Below, one piece after another: positions 38,056 to 50,374 of a DNA stretch of 64,000 nucleotides. Source of the stretch: Manis javanica (Eukaryota; Chordata; Mammalia; Pholidota; Manidae); assembly GCF_040802235.1 (NCBI RefSeq), contig NC_133164.1:116144302-116208301 (forward strand), read 5' to 3'. Position 1 is the first letter of the stretch, and each line of letters begins with the position of its first letter. The notes under the pieces were generated by a model, which saw only the letters and a list, made by a program, of their open reading frames with translations, ran no database searches and had not been told where the DNA came from. A program made the position numbers and the translations under genes.

Positions 38056-39755
38056 GTACCTCGAAGACTACTTATTCTTATTAGCACATAAATGACTTAA
38101 TTCTATGGAAACATGTAAATATATATATAATCTACATTCCATTTTCTAGACAAAACATTCTACAGATCTATACTCCTAAGTAATCCTGAATATACAGTAG
38201 TTTCCAAGTTTAGCCTTATTTGTAAGTGAGATAAATCACTTAGAACTGCAGAACTAACAAATTTTAAATATTAAAATGAATAAACACAGAAGAATGGCAT
38301 GAAATACAGTTGTATACATTATTTTAATATGCTCTCCAATGTTTTAAGAACCCTACAAATTATATTTACTTCTTTGTTTTTTGTTTATGGTTTCTATTAG
38401 AAAATTGAACCTTAGTTGAACTATATGAAATGCCAAATTGATTTGATATGCTAATCTATCCAGGTGCTCGATTCATTTGTAACTTGAAAAAAAACATGAA
38501 AGTATTTTGTTCTATTCAGATGTTACATACAATTGCATTGATCTTTCTGATGCCTATCTTAGGCAAATCTCAGGCCGTTTGCACAGCTTCTGGTTACTGT
38601 CAAATATTTTCTTAAAAATCCATTTCCGAGTATCAGAAGACTTGAACCACGTCCAATGTGCAGTCAGTTCCACCTCCCACTCTTCTCCCTCTCACACTGC
38701 TGCTTCTGGTCCTTGGCGTCTGGGTGAGGATGGAGTGAGGAGCACAGTACACAGGGCTGGTGGCGCTGGTGACCACAGCCGCAGTCCTGTGTGCGGACAG
38801 CCTCTGACTGCCGGCTCCCTAACCCGGGGCTCCTGCATGGGGCACTCGGAAACAGGTCCCTGTTTTTCCTTAGCCTGTGTGACATATTCTTTGAATGACT
38901 GATTGAAGCTTCCTCTCACCTCCTAGCTCATGTGCAGAATTTTGACAGCTGCAACCTCTTAACCTATGAGAAATTCATACATAGGTCAAGTCATGAATCT
39001 CTGCCCACCTGTGGCCCTCTCTCTTTCCCTGCCATTTCAGGCCAGTCGGTCAGCCTGCCATCCTCAAGAGAGAACATCCTGAAAGAAAGGTAGCAACGAT
39101 TCTAACTGGTCCTGCGGACCTACTTTGTGACTGAGATGCTCTTCTCCTTCAGGATATCACAATTTCTCTCACTAAGTAGATAATCGATAAATAGATATTG
39201 ATAGAAAAGATAGATGTAATTGGATATGTAGATAGCCAATTCCTCTACTCCTTCCCTCCATTTTTCTCTAGAATTTGTCGCCCCACCTTTAATGTATTTG
39301 ATATGCAATGTCCTTTTATATCATATAAAAGAACATGAAGCTACCTCGTAAGAAGGTTTTGAGTGGCCTGTAAGATTGACAATGCATTTGTTACCAAGTT
39401 ACATTCTAAAATGTGAAGGAGAATTCGCATTCATCCCATACATTTTCACATGCATCACGTTTGAAGGGAACTTATTCATATGATAATTTACACAACAAAG
39501 AACCAGTTTTGACTAAACAATATCATACCATTACCTTTTTCCCCAGGGGAATTATATCAACAGTCCAAACAAGTTAAAATGCCTAATCTATATAATTTCT
39601 GGAAAGATTTTGAAAATTCCTATTGTACCCAAGAACTACCCAAAACTAAACTGTTTTGATAATTAATAAATTTGATAATTAATACATTGAAACCATATTA
39701 ATATTTGACAAAAGTCACAGCTTCTATACATGATCAAGTAAAATAGTTTGGGATT
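38056..39755. other. Gene-poor region with a GC-rich patch
   Basis: The 38.64-38.87 kb patch is GC-rich and open on both strands without recognisable motifs. An imperfect GATA-rich tract lies near 39176-39232. No gene is called. Confidence 0.45.
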
Positions 39756-39764
39756 CATTATTAC

Positions 39765-40130
39765 ATTCACTTAAGAAATATTTATTGGTCTCTTACTATG
39801 TGCTAGAAACAATTTCGGACAAGAACAAATGAACAAGACAGACAATTCCTTGCCCACTTCACGTTTACATTCTATTGAGGGAAAAAGACAGTAACAAATA
39901 ATCTATATATATAATGTAATATCAGGTGGCTAAGTGATCTGATGAAAAGCAGGACCGAGCAAAGGCACATAGGGGTGGCAGTGGGGGGAACTGGTTATAC
40001 AGGCCCTCCTGAGGAAGTTGCAATTGATCAAAGACCCGAATGAAGTAAGGGAGTGAAAAACCAATGTTTAGAGGAAGATCGTGTCAGGCCTAGAACGTGA
40101 GATTGGGAGAGAGAAGAGAACACAGAGATA
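39765..40130 (-). mobile_element. L2 LINE fragment, antisense
   Basis: AATATTTATTGGTCTCTTAC with TATGTGCTAGAAACAATTTC, then CACTTCACGTTTACATTCTA, GGGAAAAAGACAGTAACAAA, GATCAAAGACCCGAATGAAG and TAAGGGAGTGA follow the familiar antisense L2-type 3' end (TATTTATTGAGCACCTACTATGTG...TTACATTCTAGTG...CAAAGACCTGAAGGAGGTGAG). Confidence 0.65.
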
Positions 40131-40264
40131 GTGCGGACAGGGGAACACATGTCCTTTAATGTCAGGTCAGGAAGCTAATTTGTACCTCAAATGCGCTGTT
40201 CAGCCGTGGGGCTCCCCGAATGCTAGGAAGGAAAGGGGTGTGCGTTCCAGCCGAGTAGCATGAG

Positions 40265-40510
40265 CTGTTCCCATGATGCCCTTGTTCGCTGAGCCCTTAC
40301 ATTTTGTCAGGTGCTTTTTGTGCTTGTTATTTCACTTAATCTTCACAGCAATCATATGGAATAGGTAGATTGGACCTCATTTTACGGATTACCAACTCAG
40401 ATCTCAGATAATTGGGCATTTTGACAAAGTTCACACAGTTCTTTAAATAAAAGGGAACTAATTCACACACAGATCTAGTCGGCTCAAGCCCACCTGCCTG
40501 AGAAACAACT
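40265..40510 (-). mobile_element. MIR SINE, antisense
   Basis: TTTCACTTAATCTTCACAGC, GGAATAGGTAGATTGGACCT, CATTTTACGGATTACCAACT and TTGACAAAGTTCACACAGTT follow the reverse complement of the MIR consensus over most of its length. Confidence 0.7.
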
Positions 40511-42015
40511 ATTACTGCTAACATTTTCTGACTCTATAAAGACTTAAAAATATTTTCCCATTTCAACCATTAGTAATTTAAGACTTACACAAAAAACCTG
40601 TGAGTTAACTAAGGGTGATATACAAGCACTGCAGGTATTAATGGGATGCCGTGCAATTTTCATAAATATCTGCATTGCTTTGGCCTTTATTAAAATTTAC
40701 AAAAATGAGATCTTAATGTCATGTCTTTAGCTTAGGATCCAGCTAACTGTATTCTTGCAACATCCATGTGACTAGAAAAAGGTTAAAATAGTTATTGAAA
40801 TATCACCAAGGATAATTTCTAGGACATTGTAACTTCTCTACTGGAATCAGTATTTCTGATGTAGTTTAAAAGACACTTTTTAGACAAGCAGAGATATAGT
40901 ATCATGTATGCTCTTTCCCTATATATGCTATGATTGACATATCATTCACCAAATCAGAATTTAACAAATATGCTTAATGCCACTGGACTCAAACAGTACA
41001 CCCTGTTAATGCAGAGATTGCATAAATGTGCATTTTTACAAGGTGTGATCCAAGGTGGTAAGTTGTTTATGAGGTTTTCATCTATGACAGATCCTGCTGC
41101 AATCTCATTTTTTTTCCTCATTTACTTTTCCATGGATTTCTTCATCGATTGTTGATCATACCTTCCAATTTTTCAACCAAGATAACTTAGCATTATTATT
41201 TAAATACAGGGAACAATGATCCATGTAATAATTCATGAAAATTTCCCTAACTATGCTTTTTCAATTTTTATGTCAATATCATAGAAATATAAATGTTCTC
41301 TCAACATACATTTCTATTTTACTAGGAAGTTTTCATTCTTTTTAAATGTTCTTGTGTTTAGTACTCTTAGTTTTCCCTAAGTAAATAACGATATGAATGC
41401 ATAAGGATTTAGTACAGCTTTTGTCCTCTCACCTACTTTTAATATCTTCCCTAATTGTATTTCAAGCCTGATTTTCTCAGGCTTTTGTAAAGTGATGATA
41501 TCTGACATAACAGCCCCTGATTGATGTTGATGAAAAACTCTCTTCTAATATTTGGTATGAGTATTTATATTTCAAAGCACAGAGAAAAATATTGTGGCAA
41601 TTCAACTACTCTAACTCAAAATTATTTGCAGTATTTGATTTAAACATATAAGGTCAGATTGGGTTTAGCTCACTTTCACATACTATTAATAAAAAATGAA
41701 CACATAAAGGAATTTTGAGGACACTGCATTCACTACTTTCTTTCTGTTCAGCCTATGAATTTTGAATTCCACCTTGATTTGGATAGAATAATAAGGATCA
41801 CTCTTAAAAGGCTGATTAAAATTAGTGTTTTATTATTTTATTGTCTAATGTTACCATAAAGCTTTATGTTCAACAGCTTAGCATACTTCCTTCATAATGT
41901 TACCATAAAAATAACTACTGCCCCTTATTTTATATTCTATAATAAAAAAATGACTGAAGAATCAGTTATAGTCTATGCTCTTAATAAAAGAAGGAAATGC
42001 TCAAAATTTATCACT
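40511..42015. other. Region just downstream of CDH19, nothing recognised
   Basis: AT-rich DNA. Part of it may belong to a longer CDH19 3' UTR if a poly(A) site beyond 42016 is used. No repeat or gene was identified. Confidence 0.4.
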
Positions 42016-42210
42016 TTTATTCCAGGCATGGTAAGTAAGAGTCAGTGAGTTGATTATAATTTTTAGGATGAATATTAATCGATGTGTGAGTCCAACATTC
42101 CTTCTATTTATTGCTGTCACTTCTGGCAGCAATACAAATTTACTTAAAATTGTGTCACACTTTCTACCATTTTCATTAAGCTTAAGTTTAATGCTGAGTA
42201 AATGTTTATT
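42016..42210 (-). promoter_or_regulatory. CDH19: Candidate poly(A) signals in the CDH19 3' UTR
   Basis: Downstream of the CDH19 stop codon, minus-strand AATAAA hexamers occur at 42205-42210, 42107-42112 and 42016-42021, about 0.8 to 1.0 kb after the stop. Any of them could end the transcript. In DNA this AT-rich such hexamers also arise by chance, so the true cleavage site cannot be chosen by eye. Confidence 0.3.
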
Positions 42211-43001
42211 ATATACTTGTTGTTAAATTGTGACATGATAAAGTTGTATTTTGGCTACATATGAAAGTAATTTATGAAGAACTTCTAAACATATTTAATC
42301 CCCCTTTTTTATACAAAGGTGTAATATTAAAGACAATAAAAATTTACATACTATCTTTGGTTGATTAACATGTACCAAATAACTGCCTAAATTTGAAATA
42401 ATTTTTCAAGTGTGGTCTTGACAATTTTAAAATATCAAACTGTAATGAATTGTACGACTGCAGTCAAAACTTGCTTATTCATTAAAAAAAGTTTTATAAT
42501 AGTCTTTAAAAGTTTTATGTAATCTAGATTTTCTTGGGTGTTTAAGTTTATAGTATCAAGAACTTAACATAGTTTACTTTGTAAGACTTAAAATACCTAT
42601 AAATGAAATAATGCTGAGATGATCTAGTTCAGTGTCATTCTCACATTAAATATTCAAAAATTATAAGAATTTGTTATGAACGATATTGAAAGAATGCTAG
42701 GGTAATATTTCAGCGGTCCACCTGAGTTGACTGGCCTTGGTACTAAGAGCTGATCCCTATCTTCTCTTCATATTTGCACGGAGAGCTGATATCACCACGT
42801 TCTCTTCATATTTGGATCCAGTGACAATGCCTCGGTAGCTTGAAATAACCACGGGGTATTTACTCCAAAGAAATGAGAAAACTATAAATTACCTGGGTTT
42901 TTTTTCCCCCAGAGAACTGAAGCACACAACTCTTAACCAAGAGGCTACCAGTTTGCCCAAATGCCCATTAGCATTTTAAACATTTTAATAATAAAAAAGC
43001 C

Positions 43002-43492
43002 CTAATTATTTGACTGCATAGCAGAACCAAACATGCATGCTAATCTTTTAAAGCGAGGTCCCAATTCATGAAGGTAATCATAATTTTCATCTTGATCAGA
43101 GACTTCTGATCCTAAGGAGCTCAGGGATCCAGCTAATGATCCTGTTCCCTCAAAAGCATAGGTCTGGAGGGAATCGAAAGGAGGGGCACAAGGGTCAGTA
43201 TTAGCTTCTTCAAGCTTTTCTAGAATAAACTTCCTGAATATGGCGCTATCTGGGCCAACCTGCAAAGACTGCCGGTACCGGCTCCTGATCTCCGCGGACG
43301 CGGTTTTGCGTGCCTTGCGCTCCCGCCTCACGGCGCTGCCCCTCAGCTCCCCAAGGTCAAAGGCTTCAGTGTCCTCTTCTCCTCCTCCTTCGTCGTCATA
43401 TCTGAATATGTTCTCTCTGAACTCTTCACATTTGTCAGGAAACGGATTCTGCTTTCTCCGTTGTTTCAGACCTAGGATCAAAAAAATAAACC
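43002..43492 (-). CDS. CDH19: CDH19 last coding exon: end of transmembrane helix and catenin-binding cytoplasmic tail
   Basis: This terminal coding exon starts after a CTTTGTTAG acceptor; its GG completes the codon split from the previous exon. It ends at TAG (43002-43004). The peptide finishes the membrane helix (FIFLILGL), then a basic stop-transfer patch (KQRRKQ). Next comes the juxtamembrane region with YDDEGGGEEDTEAFDL, which in the family binds p120-catenin. The distal region holds SAEIRSRYRQSL and EKLEEANTDPCAPPFDSL, then TGSLAGSLSSLGSEVSDQDE and YDYLHELGPRFKRLACMFG, the beta-catenin-binding segment, and ends AMQSNN. The C-terminus matches human cadherin-19 as I remember it, which is what separates this gene from CDH7, CDH20 and other type II members. 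Against that memory the stretch ELRGSAVRRERKARKTASAE is more Arg/Ala/Gly-rich, and its DNA (43261-43380) is unusually CpG-dense. The reading is open to the stop, so the copy looks functional. Confidence 0.97.
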
Positions 43493-45121
43493 CTAACAAA
43501 GAAAGCATACCAGAATAGTAACTAACACGTATGTGACATAATGTTACATATAAATACTATTACATATTTATATAACAAAATATTACATTATTAAAATAAA
43601 CTTTCAGATCCATGCTTTTGTTATGAGATCAAGACATAAGCTTAGATTTTATGATTGTAAGACCAGAAGATACATTTGCTGTTGAAATAATACAAGGGTC
43701 TTGTGGAGTGACAGAAGGAAGTATAACGCCTTTCTCACTGAAGGCTTAGAATAGAAAAGCCTCATAAAAACATAGCGAACTGTTTCAGATATGATGATCA
43801 AGTTAAAACTTAAGTTTTTGTTTTTTCCTTATATTTGAAAACAAAACAAAGTAGAATACAGGAACAATTTCCAATCCATATACATTTGTAATTTTGGCAA
43901 CCAAATTGTTAACAGAAGTTACACACAACAGACCACTTTGATATTCCCCATAGAGGCAAATTCTGTGGCATGATTATTTTCTAACTTAATAGTTACTGAC
44001 TACAAAGGAGGTGCCATCAGCTAGTTGGTGCAGAACTTATGCTTTGTGGTATCAGGTGTGTTTCAGAAATTCTAACCTATCAGACCAGAGTATGTCTGCT
44101 GATAAATATAGTGGTATGTCCACAAAAAATATTTATTACATCAGATGATCTTAACATCATGTAGAAATAGAATAATTTCAGAACACTTTCAAAAGAAAAG
44201 TTAAGGAAAACTGCATGTATATATGTGTGTGCATGTCAAGGACAGCCAACCTGACACAACCTTGGATCTTATGTAGCTCATCAGAATTTCATCTACAGGA
44301 ATTGAAACTAACATAAGGTGATGTTATTAATATTACCATAAAGAGAAATGCATTAGGCAATATTTAATATAAATGTTACATTTAAAAAATTGAAATAGTG
44401 CTCTTGAAAGAAGGTCATTGTGTTTGAATCCAGAATTATACTTTAGAACTCAGCTGAGATAGATGGTTCAGAAAGTGATCTAGTAAATAATTTTTCAGTC
44501 TGTGAACTGGAAAGAGTATTCATGAAACTTTCAAAGGAAACTAACTATTGGCTGACCCATACTTTCCACCTTGTAAATATTACTTATGCCCTTGACAGTG
44601 AGACTGCCCTTAGTTTATGTGACTTAGGTCTGGTCCCGTGAGTAATTCAGTACTTGCCACCCTCCAAACACTGCACGATTATTACTGCTTCTTGCTTCTT
44701 ATATTCAGCTATCGAGCACTAAATTCAGCTTTATGATCAATGATCATTAAAGATAATTTGGCAAACAGCTAGGTAGAAGAGAATGATGATGTTGGGTGGT
44801 AAAAGAGGAATGCGTGGTTTTTGAAGCTTTGAAAAAGATGAGGGAAGGGAAGGCAAAGCAAATCCTGAAATATATCCTATGACCTTTTGAGCAGTGAGTT
44901 TGGGATCCCACGATTGCTCTCAACGCTCTTTAAAGTTGTGTTGGTTTTTATAAAAAGTTACGAGGGAAACAGGAGAAGGGCTTAGATCATGTACACTGGT
45001 ACGTTAAAGGAAGGGAAGAGGTCATGTGAGATGACTCATTTGTACTCTTGAAAGCCTGACCGAAACGTTTTAGGTTTTACTTGCCCCATCCGAAAAATGA
45101 GTAGGATGTATCTGCTTGGGG

Positions 45122-45150
45122 AAACAAACAAACAAACAAACACAAACAAA
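45122..45150. repeat. (AAAC)n microsatellite
   Basis: Five tandem AAAC-type units (AAACAAACAAACAAACAAAC) followed by CACAAACAAA, within a CDH19 intron. Confidence 0.9.
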
Positions 45151-45299
45151 TGGGGCTATCTCACTGAGATTTCTTCTGTGTTGAGCATTTTGATTAAGTA
45201 AGACTGTCTCTTATACATTTTCCGTCCTAACAGGAACACTGTTTCCTAATGCTCCTAGTACTCTAGTGAGTTGCAGCAGCGTTGAAGGGACATTCTATG

Positions 45300-45495
45300 G
45301 TTGTGGAATCTCAGCACATCATTTGCTGGCCGCATGACCCTTTGTAAAGACATAACTGAGTTTCACTTTCTCATCTATACAACACATATGATTATAGTCA
45401 TTACTTCATAAGGTTATTGCGAGGATCAAATTGTGTAATGCATGTACAGTACTTGTTACAGGAGAGTAACAAGCACTCAGCAGAAGCTCACCATT
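45300..45495 (+). mobile_element. MIR SINE
   Basis: GACCCTTTGTAAAGACATAA, GAGTTTCACTTTCTCATCTA, GGTTATTGCGAGGATCAAAT and TGTAATGCATGTACAGTACT follow MIR (CTCAGTTTCCTCATCTGTA...GGTTGTTGTGAGGATTAAAT...). It is antisense to CDH19, inside its intron. Confidence 0.65.
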
Positions 45496-45791
45496 ATTAT
45501 TACTAATTTTTACATAACTTTATGTGCTGCATTCCTAAACAAATGTGCAAACACATACTCATATACTCAGAGATTAAAAAAATACTTGATTTTCAGCTTG
45601 ACATACATATTCACTCTATTTTTCATTTACTCTGCCTGGCTTGAGAATTGTAATACATTCAGAAGAGCAATTAAACACAAACACAGAAACACACAAACTC
45701 ATACCATAGTGTGATAGTGGAATTTACTATTTTCTATATTTATCATGTTATTTTCAATAAATGAAGGAAGGTTCAGTTAAGCAGTACTTAC

Positions 45792-46043
45792 CAAATATTA
45801 TGATAATGCATATCAGAATAGCAAGTAGGACTTCTGTCCTGAATCCCATGGACAGCATAAGATGCTTATTGCTGCAGGTCTGTATACTCCCACTGTCCTC
45901 ACAGTCGCAGACATGTATGGTAAGGGTGTTTGTACTTGTAAGTGACGGGATTCCATTGTCAGCAATTAGGATGGATATATAGAAGACAGGCTCTTCTTGA
46001 AGGCTAAAACCAGTTCTATTAGTCAAAATTACAGCTGTGTTAT
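45792..46043 (-). CDS. CDH19: CDH19 coding exon: end of EC5, membrane-proximal stem and most of the transmembrane helix
   Basis: This 252-nt exon runs from a TTTTGTTTTAG acceptor to a TTTG|GTAAGT donor. It completes EC5: DNTAVILTNRTGFSLQEEP, then a PVFYISILIADNGIPSL strand with the conserved ADNGxP turn, then TNTLTIHVCDCEDSG at the domain end with the cysteine pair of the membrane-proximal stem. One N-x-T sequon (NRT) is present. It finishes inside the membrane span with VLLAILICIIIIFG, which the last exon continues as FIFLILGL. The protein therefore crosses the membrane at this splice junction, as I recall for the equivalent 252-nt exon of other type II cadherins. Phases are 1 in and 1 out, consistent with both neighbours. 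No stop or frameshift is seen. Confidence 0.95.
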
Positions 46044-47966
46044 CTAAAACAAAAATCCATGTGCATAATTTTTTCAATAATACAAAAAAAATTCACACTA
46101 GTCATATGTACTAGATGCAAAAATCAGAGATATCAAAGAAGTTCAAGTAAGGAAGAGGAAATTTCTGGTAAGATAACGATCTGCTCAAAAAGTCATCATT
46201 GATTTTGACATTGCCTATGCTCGAATTACATAATTAGATGAGCTGTATGAGTCAGTTCCAAAATGTCTTCTGGTACAGATAGGAAGCATGTATGTGGAAC
46301 GTAGAAAAAAACCGCTTTTTAATCAGGTATCAATAATGTATAGGGGCTACTAGCATTAAATTTATGATGACAGTTACCAGTTTCAGTTGGGTTATTTACT
46401 CATGACACAGTGCTCTAACAGGAACCATCATTTTCAAAAATACTATAAATACTCAAGATATTCAAAGTCATCTACCTACTGCAGCAAGTGATCTCAAATA
46501 ATGTATTTACAAATGAGATGAAGGGATTGATTTCATTTCGTAGGAAAGATGCTTAGGATATTTCATTTCACTTTGACATTATTAACACATTTTCTATTTA
46601 AAATTCAGTACTTGCCAATACTGATTCATTCATCCAGACAGAAAAGTTAAAAAAATTAACAAAAATTATCAATATATATTTCAAGACACTTGGAATTGTT
46701 TTTCCTGAATCTCAAAATATTCTAAATAACCTTTACCAGTGCAATTTCTTGTGGCTCAGTACTGTTTTACCTTTATATTGCCATCCCCTTGCAATATTTT
46801 CTGTACCAATCAAACTTTGGAAGACACAAATGGGGAAATGCCAATAAATGGAAGTCTTTTGAAATACATGCCTACTTTTGATTTTTCCCAAATCATCTTT
46901 TTAAAACAAATTCTTCATCATGCTTTTTTGAAGTCTACAAAACTCTTGTGATTTTATTACCAGGCAGACTGAAGAGGTGAGAAAGTTAACATTTTTTTCA
47001 ATAGATATTTTATTAAATTACTTGTAACCAAAAATATTAAACCACATCAATTAGTTTATGTTTCAATATATTTGTATTACCCCAGTAGCTTACTTATATT
47101 AATTTAAACAAATCTAAGCTATAGCTCATCTCTTACATTGATATTTGTGTTTTTTGTCCTAAGTCTACTGGAGTTGCCTTCACTAGTGAATTTGACAAGG
47201 ACAAAGGAAGGGAATTGATTTTCCCGCAAAAGATCTTAGATTCAGGTGTAAATTCAGTTATAAGGAAGGACAGCTGCAGGTATTTGGTTACAGAAGCTTG
47301 AGGAATAAATCCTTTGGAGTTTGATATCTTTGAAATATAAAGCAAAATTAAAATAGGAAGCTATCTGATGACCCCAAAAATCTTTCACCATTATGGGTGA
47401 AAAATGAATAGCGGCTTTGTATAACCTACTTTTCTAGGAAAGGAAAATAAATTCTGTCTCTCCACACAAAATTCTTTAGAACACTCTGTCCTTAGATTGA
47501 TACAGTCAATTCATTTTGAGGAAAAAGAATAGTAAATCAATTTCATGTATTTATATCTGCTAATTAATGACTCCAAGTATCTTTGAATTAGCCAAGTGAA
47601 AATGACCATAGTATCATTTTCTTTCCCAGACATAGATTGGAGCTTGATTTATATGAGGACATGAAAAGAACCATTGTGCCAGAACTGCTACTGTATTTGT
47701 GGGGGTAATTCAGGCTTTACAAGGGCTTATAGCCACTAATGACTTGAAAAAAGTGCCTCTAATTTACAGAAATCCAGGGGTAATGGGGCTAGTGTTTTCA
47801 GAATTTGGGTTTTGTTTCCCATTTACATCATTGGCACTTCTTGCTCTATTTCTCAGCGTTGTCACACTGCAGGGCCGGTATAAGAAAGCAATGCTACAGA
47901 TTCCCTTAAAACCAGACATGACGCTCAAAGAATGGACTCAAAGCCATTACGAGTGAAAGGCATTAC
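46044..47966 (-). other. CDH19: CDH19 intron (1,923 bp) within EC5
   Basis: Canonical GT and AG ends. A plus-strand open stretch at 47699-47956 lies next to the exon but opens with GTG, has a stop (TGA at 47654) upstream and no ATG before its coding starts, so I do not call it a gene. No repeat is clearly recognised in this intron. Confidence 0.85.
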
Positions 47967-48084
47967 CTTGATTATCTATGACTGTAAAACTTAAGTTCTT
48001 TGTGTCTTCCACAGACAGATTAAAGTAAAAATGATGATCTTCTATGGATTCATCTCTGTCCACTGCACTGATGGTCTGAATTAC
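47967..48084 (-). CDS. CDH19: CDH19 internal coding exon: middle of EC5
   Basis: This 118-nt exon runs from a TTTTTTCCTAG acceptor to a CAAG|GTAATG donor. It begins on a codon boundary and ends after the first base of a codon (phase 1). It encodes VIQTISAVDRDES, carrying the DRD calcium-ligand motif of a cadherin repeat, then HHFYFNLSVEDTKNLSFTV and IDNQ. Two N-x-S/T sequons (NLS twice) are possible N-glycosylation sites. The split codon G|AT joins it in frame to the next exon at 46043. It is separated from the upstream exon by an intron of about 11.9 kb and from the downstream exon by about 1.9 kb. Sequence and exon length both fit the EC5 exon of a type II cadherin, and the wording fits cadherin-19. 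The exon is too short to stand out as an open frame. Confidence 0.93.
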
Positions 48085-49004
48085 CTAGGAAAAAATAGGG
48101 ATGTTTATGTTTTTGTTTTGATTTTGGAAAATGTTCATTGTTGTCATTATTACTATTGATATCATTATTAGCTTTTATTTAAATTGCTTTCCCCCAATTT
48201 TTCATAGATGTATAAAGCATAATCTTAGATTGGTGGAGAATAAGAACATATTTTCTTAGGCTAAAAACAGGTTTACTTGTCCCTTTCAAAAGAGTGTTTT
48301 GATATTACATAATAAATTCTTGATGGTTGAAATGATTTCCATAAGCTAAGTTTGTTAGAATTTCACAAAACACCCCTGCTATAAATCAAGACTTCCGCCC
48401 TTCCTCCCTGACTAGATTTTTCTCTTCCTTCCTTCTTTCCTTCTCCATTCCTTATCTGAATACCACCCATAATGATTTCCTGAAGTTACGTATTTCCTGC
48501 TTATATTGTGGTAAACTTATTGTATTATTAAAGTCTTAGCTGAAGTAAAGAGTTTTTTAACTGATGTGAGGAAATAATGTACTTAAAGATTATGGGCATT
48601 CCACATCCACAAGTTTCTCTATCTTAGATCATTAAAAAAATGAAGCAGTGCAGTTATGAACAAATTAGTTTACAATTAATTCTTGTCTTTCAGGACATGA
48701 GTCAGTCAAATAGTTCATTACTGTCAAAAAAAGATATGCTGTCAACACCACAGAGTGAGATTGTGATTAATTTTAGAAATTAAATTGATTATAGAAGTTA
48801 TTGTTTCAAATTTTCTCTGTACTTTCTTTTTCCTCAAACATTCTTAATCAAATCATAATCATACAGTATTAATTAAATGACAATAAAAGAAAACATATTT
48901 TCACTCAATCCATGCTTACAATAACAAATGTGCACTGTATCAAGGTAATGCTTTTATTTTAGATTATCATAAGATTTTTGTATAGCCAGGATGAAGGGGT
49001 GGGG

Positions 49005-49150
49005 CTTAGAAGTCTGATATTCTGAATTCCAGCTTTTCTATTTACTACTTCCCTAAGCTTAAAAAATGAAGATACTAATAGTTAACTTTTAGGATTGGTT
49101 TTAGGATTCTATGTTTTGTCTTGTCAATGTGCTTGTCACACAACCAGTAC
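49005..49150 (+). mobile_element. Possible MIR SINE fragment
   Basis: AGAAGTCTGATATTCTGAAT, CAGCTTTTCTATTTACTACT and AAAATGAAGATACTAATAGT loosely follow MIR order. Heavily diverged. Confidence 0.35.
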
Positions 49151-50039
49151 ATGTTTTCTTCTTGAAAACATGGTCTTGTTGAGATTTGTATGGGATGGTG
49201 TCCTGAATATTATGTGTATTCTTGTTATATGTATATTTGTTTAATTAAGATTGATAGCAAATGGTAAAAATTCATGTTTATTTTGTTGTCATGTGCAGTC
49301 CTGACTTTTTTGGACAAGGAATCGTTCAACTTCCTACCTGACTTACTGTTTTGAACACTTGCACCTGACTTAATGTTGAAAATGTCTCCCATTCAAGTAT
49401 GAAGGCTCAAGAACACTGCAGAAATTTTGATGTAATATTTTGAAATAATCTGAATTAATCAAACTACCCAATACACATGCATAGGTAAACCAAGGATGTA
49501 CAGGTTTCAACACTCTGCCTTGAACATACCCCCACTTACATTTGCTTTGTAAACTGGGCTTCCATATTTTTTATTGTATTCCACCACTTTACTAAATAGG
49601 AAGCCCACAGTCTTGACTGGGGATGTCCATTTTTCCTTTTAATGTAATAATGGAAAGATTTTTGTTTTAATTTTCAAATAAAATTATAAGAAAATCCTGT
49701 TTGGTGCATTGGCTGGATTTCTAAACAATTTACTTATTGTTTAATTGTTTATTGTTTAATCACTAAATGTTTATTACCTGGGCCTATCACTGGCATTATG
49801 CTTATAGAGAAGGAAGGGCAAAGACAAATCAGAAGAGAATAATCACAGAACAGCCTTGTTCTAATTCTAATAACTAATATTTTTAATTTCTCTTTGTTCT
49901 CCATTATAATTTTGTCTGATTTCCGTCTGACCCAATACGTGTGATTTTCTGTTTATAGTACTTTGAAATCTATGATGGAAATATGTTGTGTCAGCCTAGG
50001 GAACCTAAATATAACCACCTTTCAATGGGAGCTTAGTTA

Positions 50040-50215
50040 AAGGCCAGGGATTATTCTATGTATTAACAAAGTTAATCTTTACAATTATCCTATGGAATAA
50101 ATCCTATCATTTTCTCCATTTTACATGTACTTATATTAAGTTTCAAGTTGACTAAGTATCTCAGGTAGGTAAAATGGCTGCGTCAGAATCTGAACACAAG
50201 CTGATGTACAGCTGG
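50040..50215 (-). mobile_element. MIR SINE, antisense
   Basis: GTTAATCTTTACAATTATCC, TATGGAATAAATCCTATCAT, TTCTCCATTTTACATGTAC and GCGTCAGAATCTGAACACAA follow the reverse complement of MIR. Confidence 0.6.
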
Positions 50216-50374
50216 TGTAAAATGTTAGTATCGTGCTAGTTCAATGTTTATTTTCTGATTTTCATTTGTTAAATTAATTTTTTAAACACAATTTATAGAA
50301 ATTCATATAAAATTATCATGTACAAATGAAAAAATATTAAGTTATAAAAATATCTGATTGATGTCCTGTAAGTA

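Larger units (their letters stand above)
43493..45791 (-). other. CDH19: CDH19 intron (2,299 bp) between the transmembrane exon and the last exon
   Basis: The GT at 45790-45791 and the AG at 43493-43494 (both read on the minus strand) bound this intron. It holds a short AAAC microsatellite (45122-45150) and a sense-oriented MIR-like stretch (45300-45495). The rest is AT-rich DNA in which I recognise nothing. Confidence 0.85.

Noticed and set aside
38507..38902. 131-codon plus-strand frame and opposite-strand shadows
   Set aside because: A small GC-rich patch in AT-rich DNA; no domain or splice support.
43240..43518. 92-codon plus-strand frame
   Set aside because: It is the antisense shadow of the last CDH19 exon.
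47699..47956. 85-codon plus-strand open stretch next to a CDH19 exon
   Set aside because: It opens with GTG, not ATG, has an upstream in-frame stop at 47654, lies in an intron on the opposite strand, and shows no recognisable motif.
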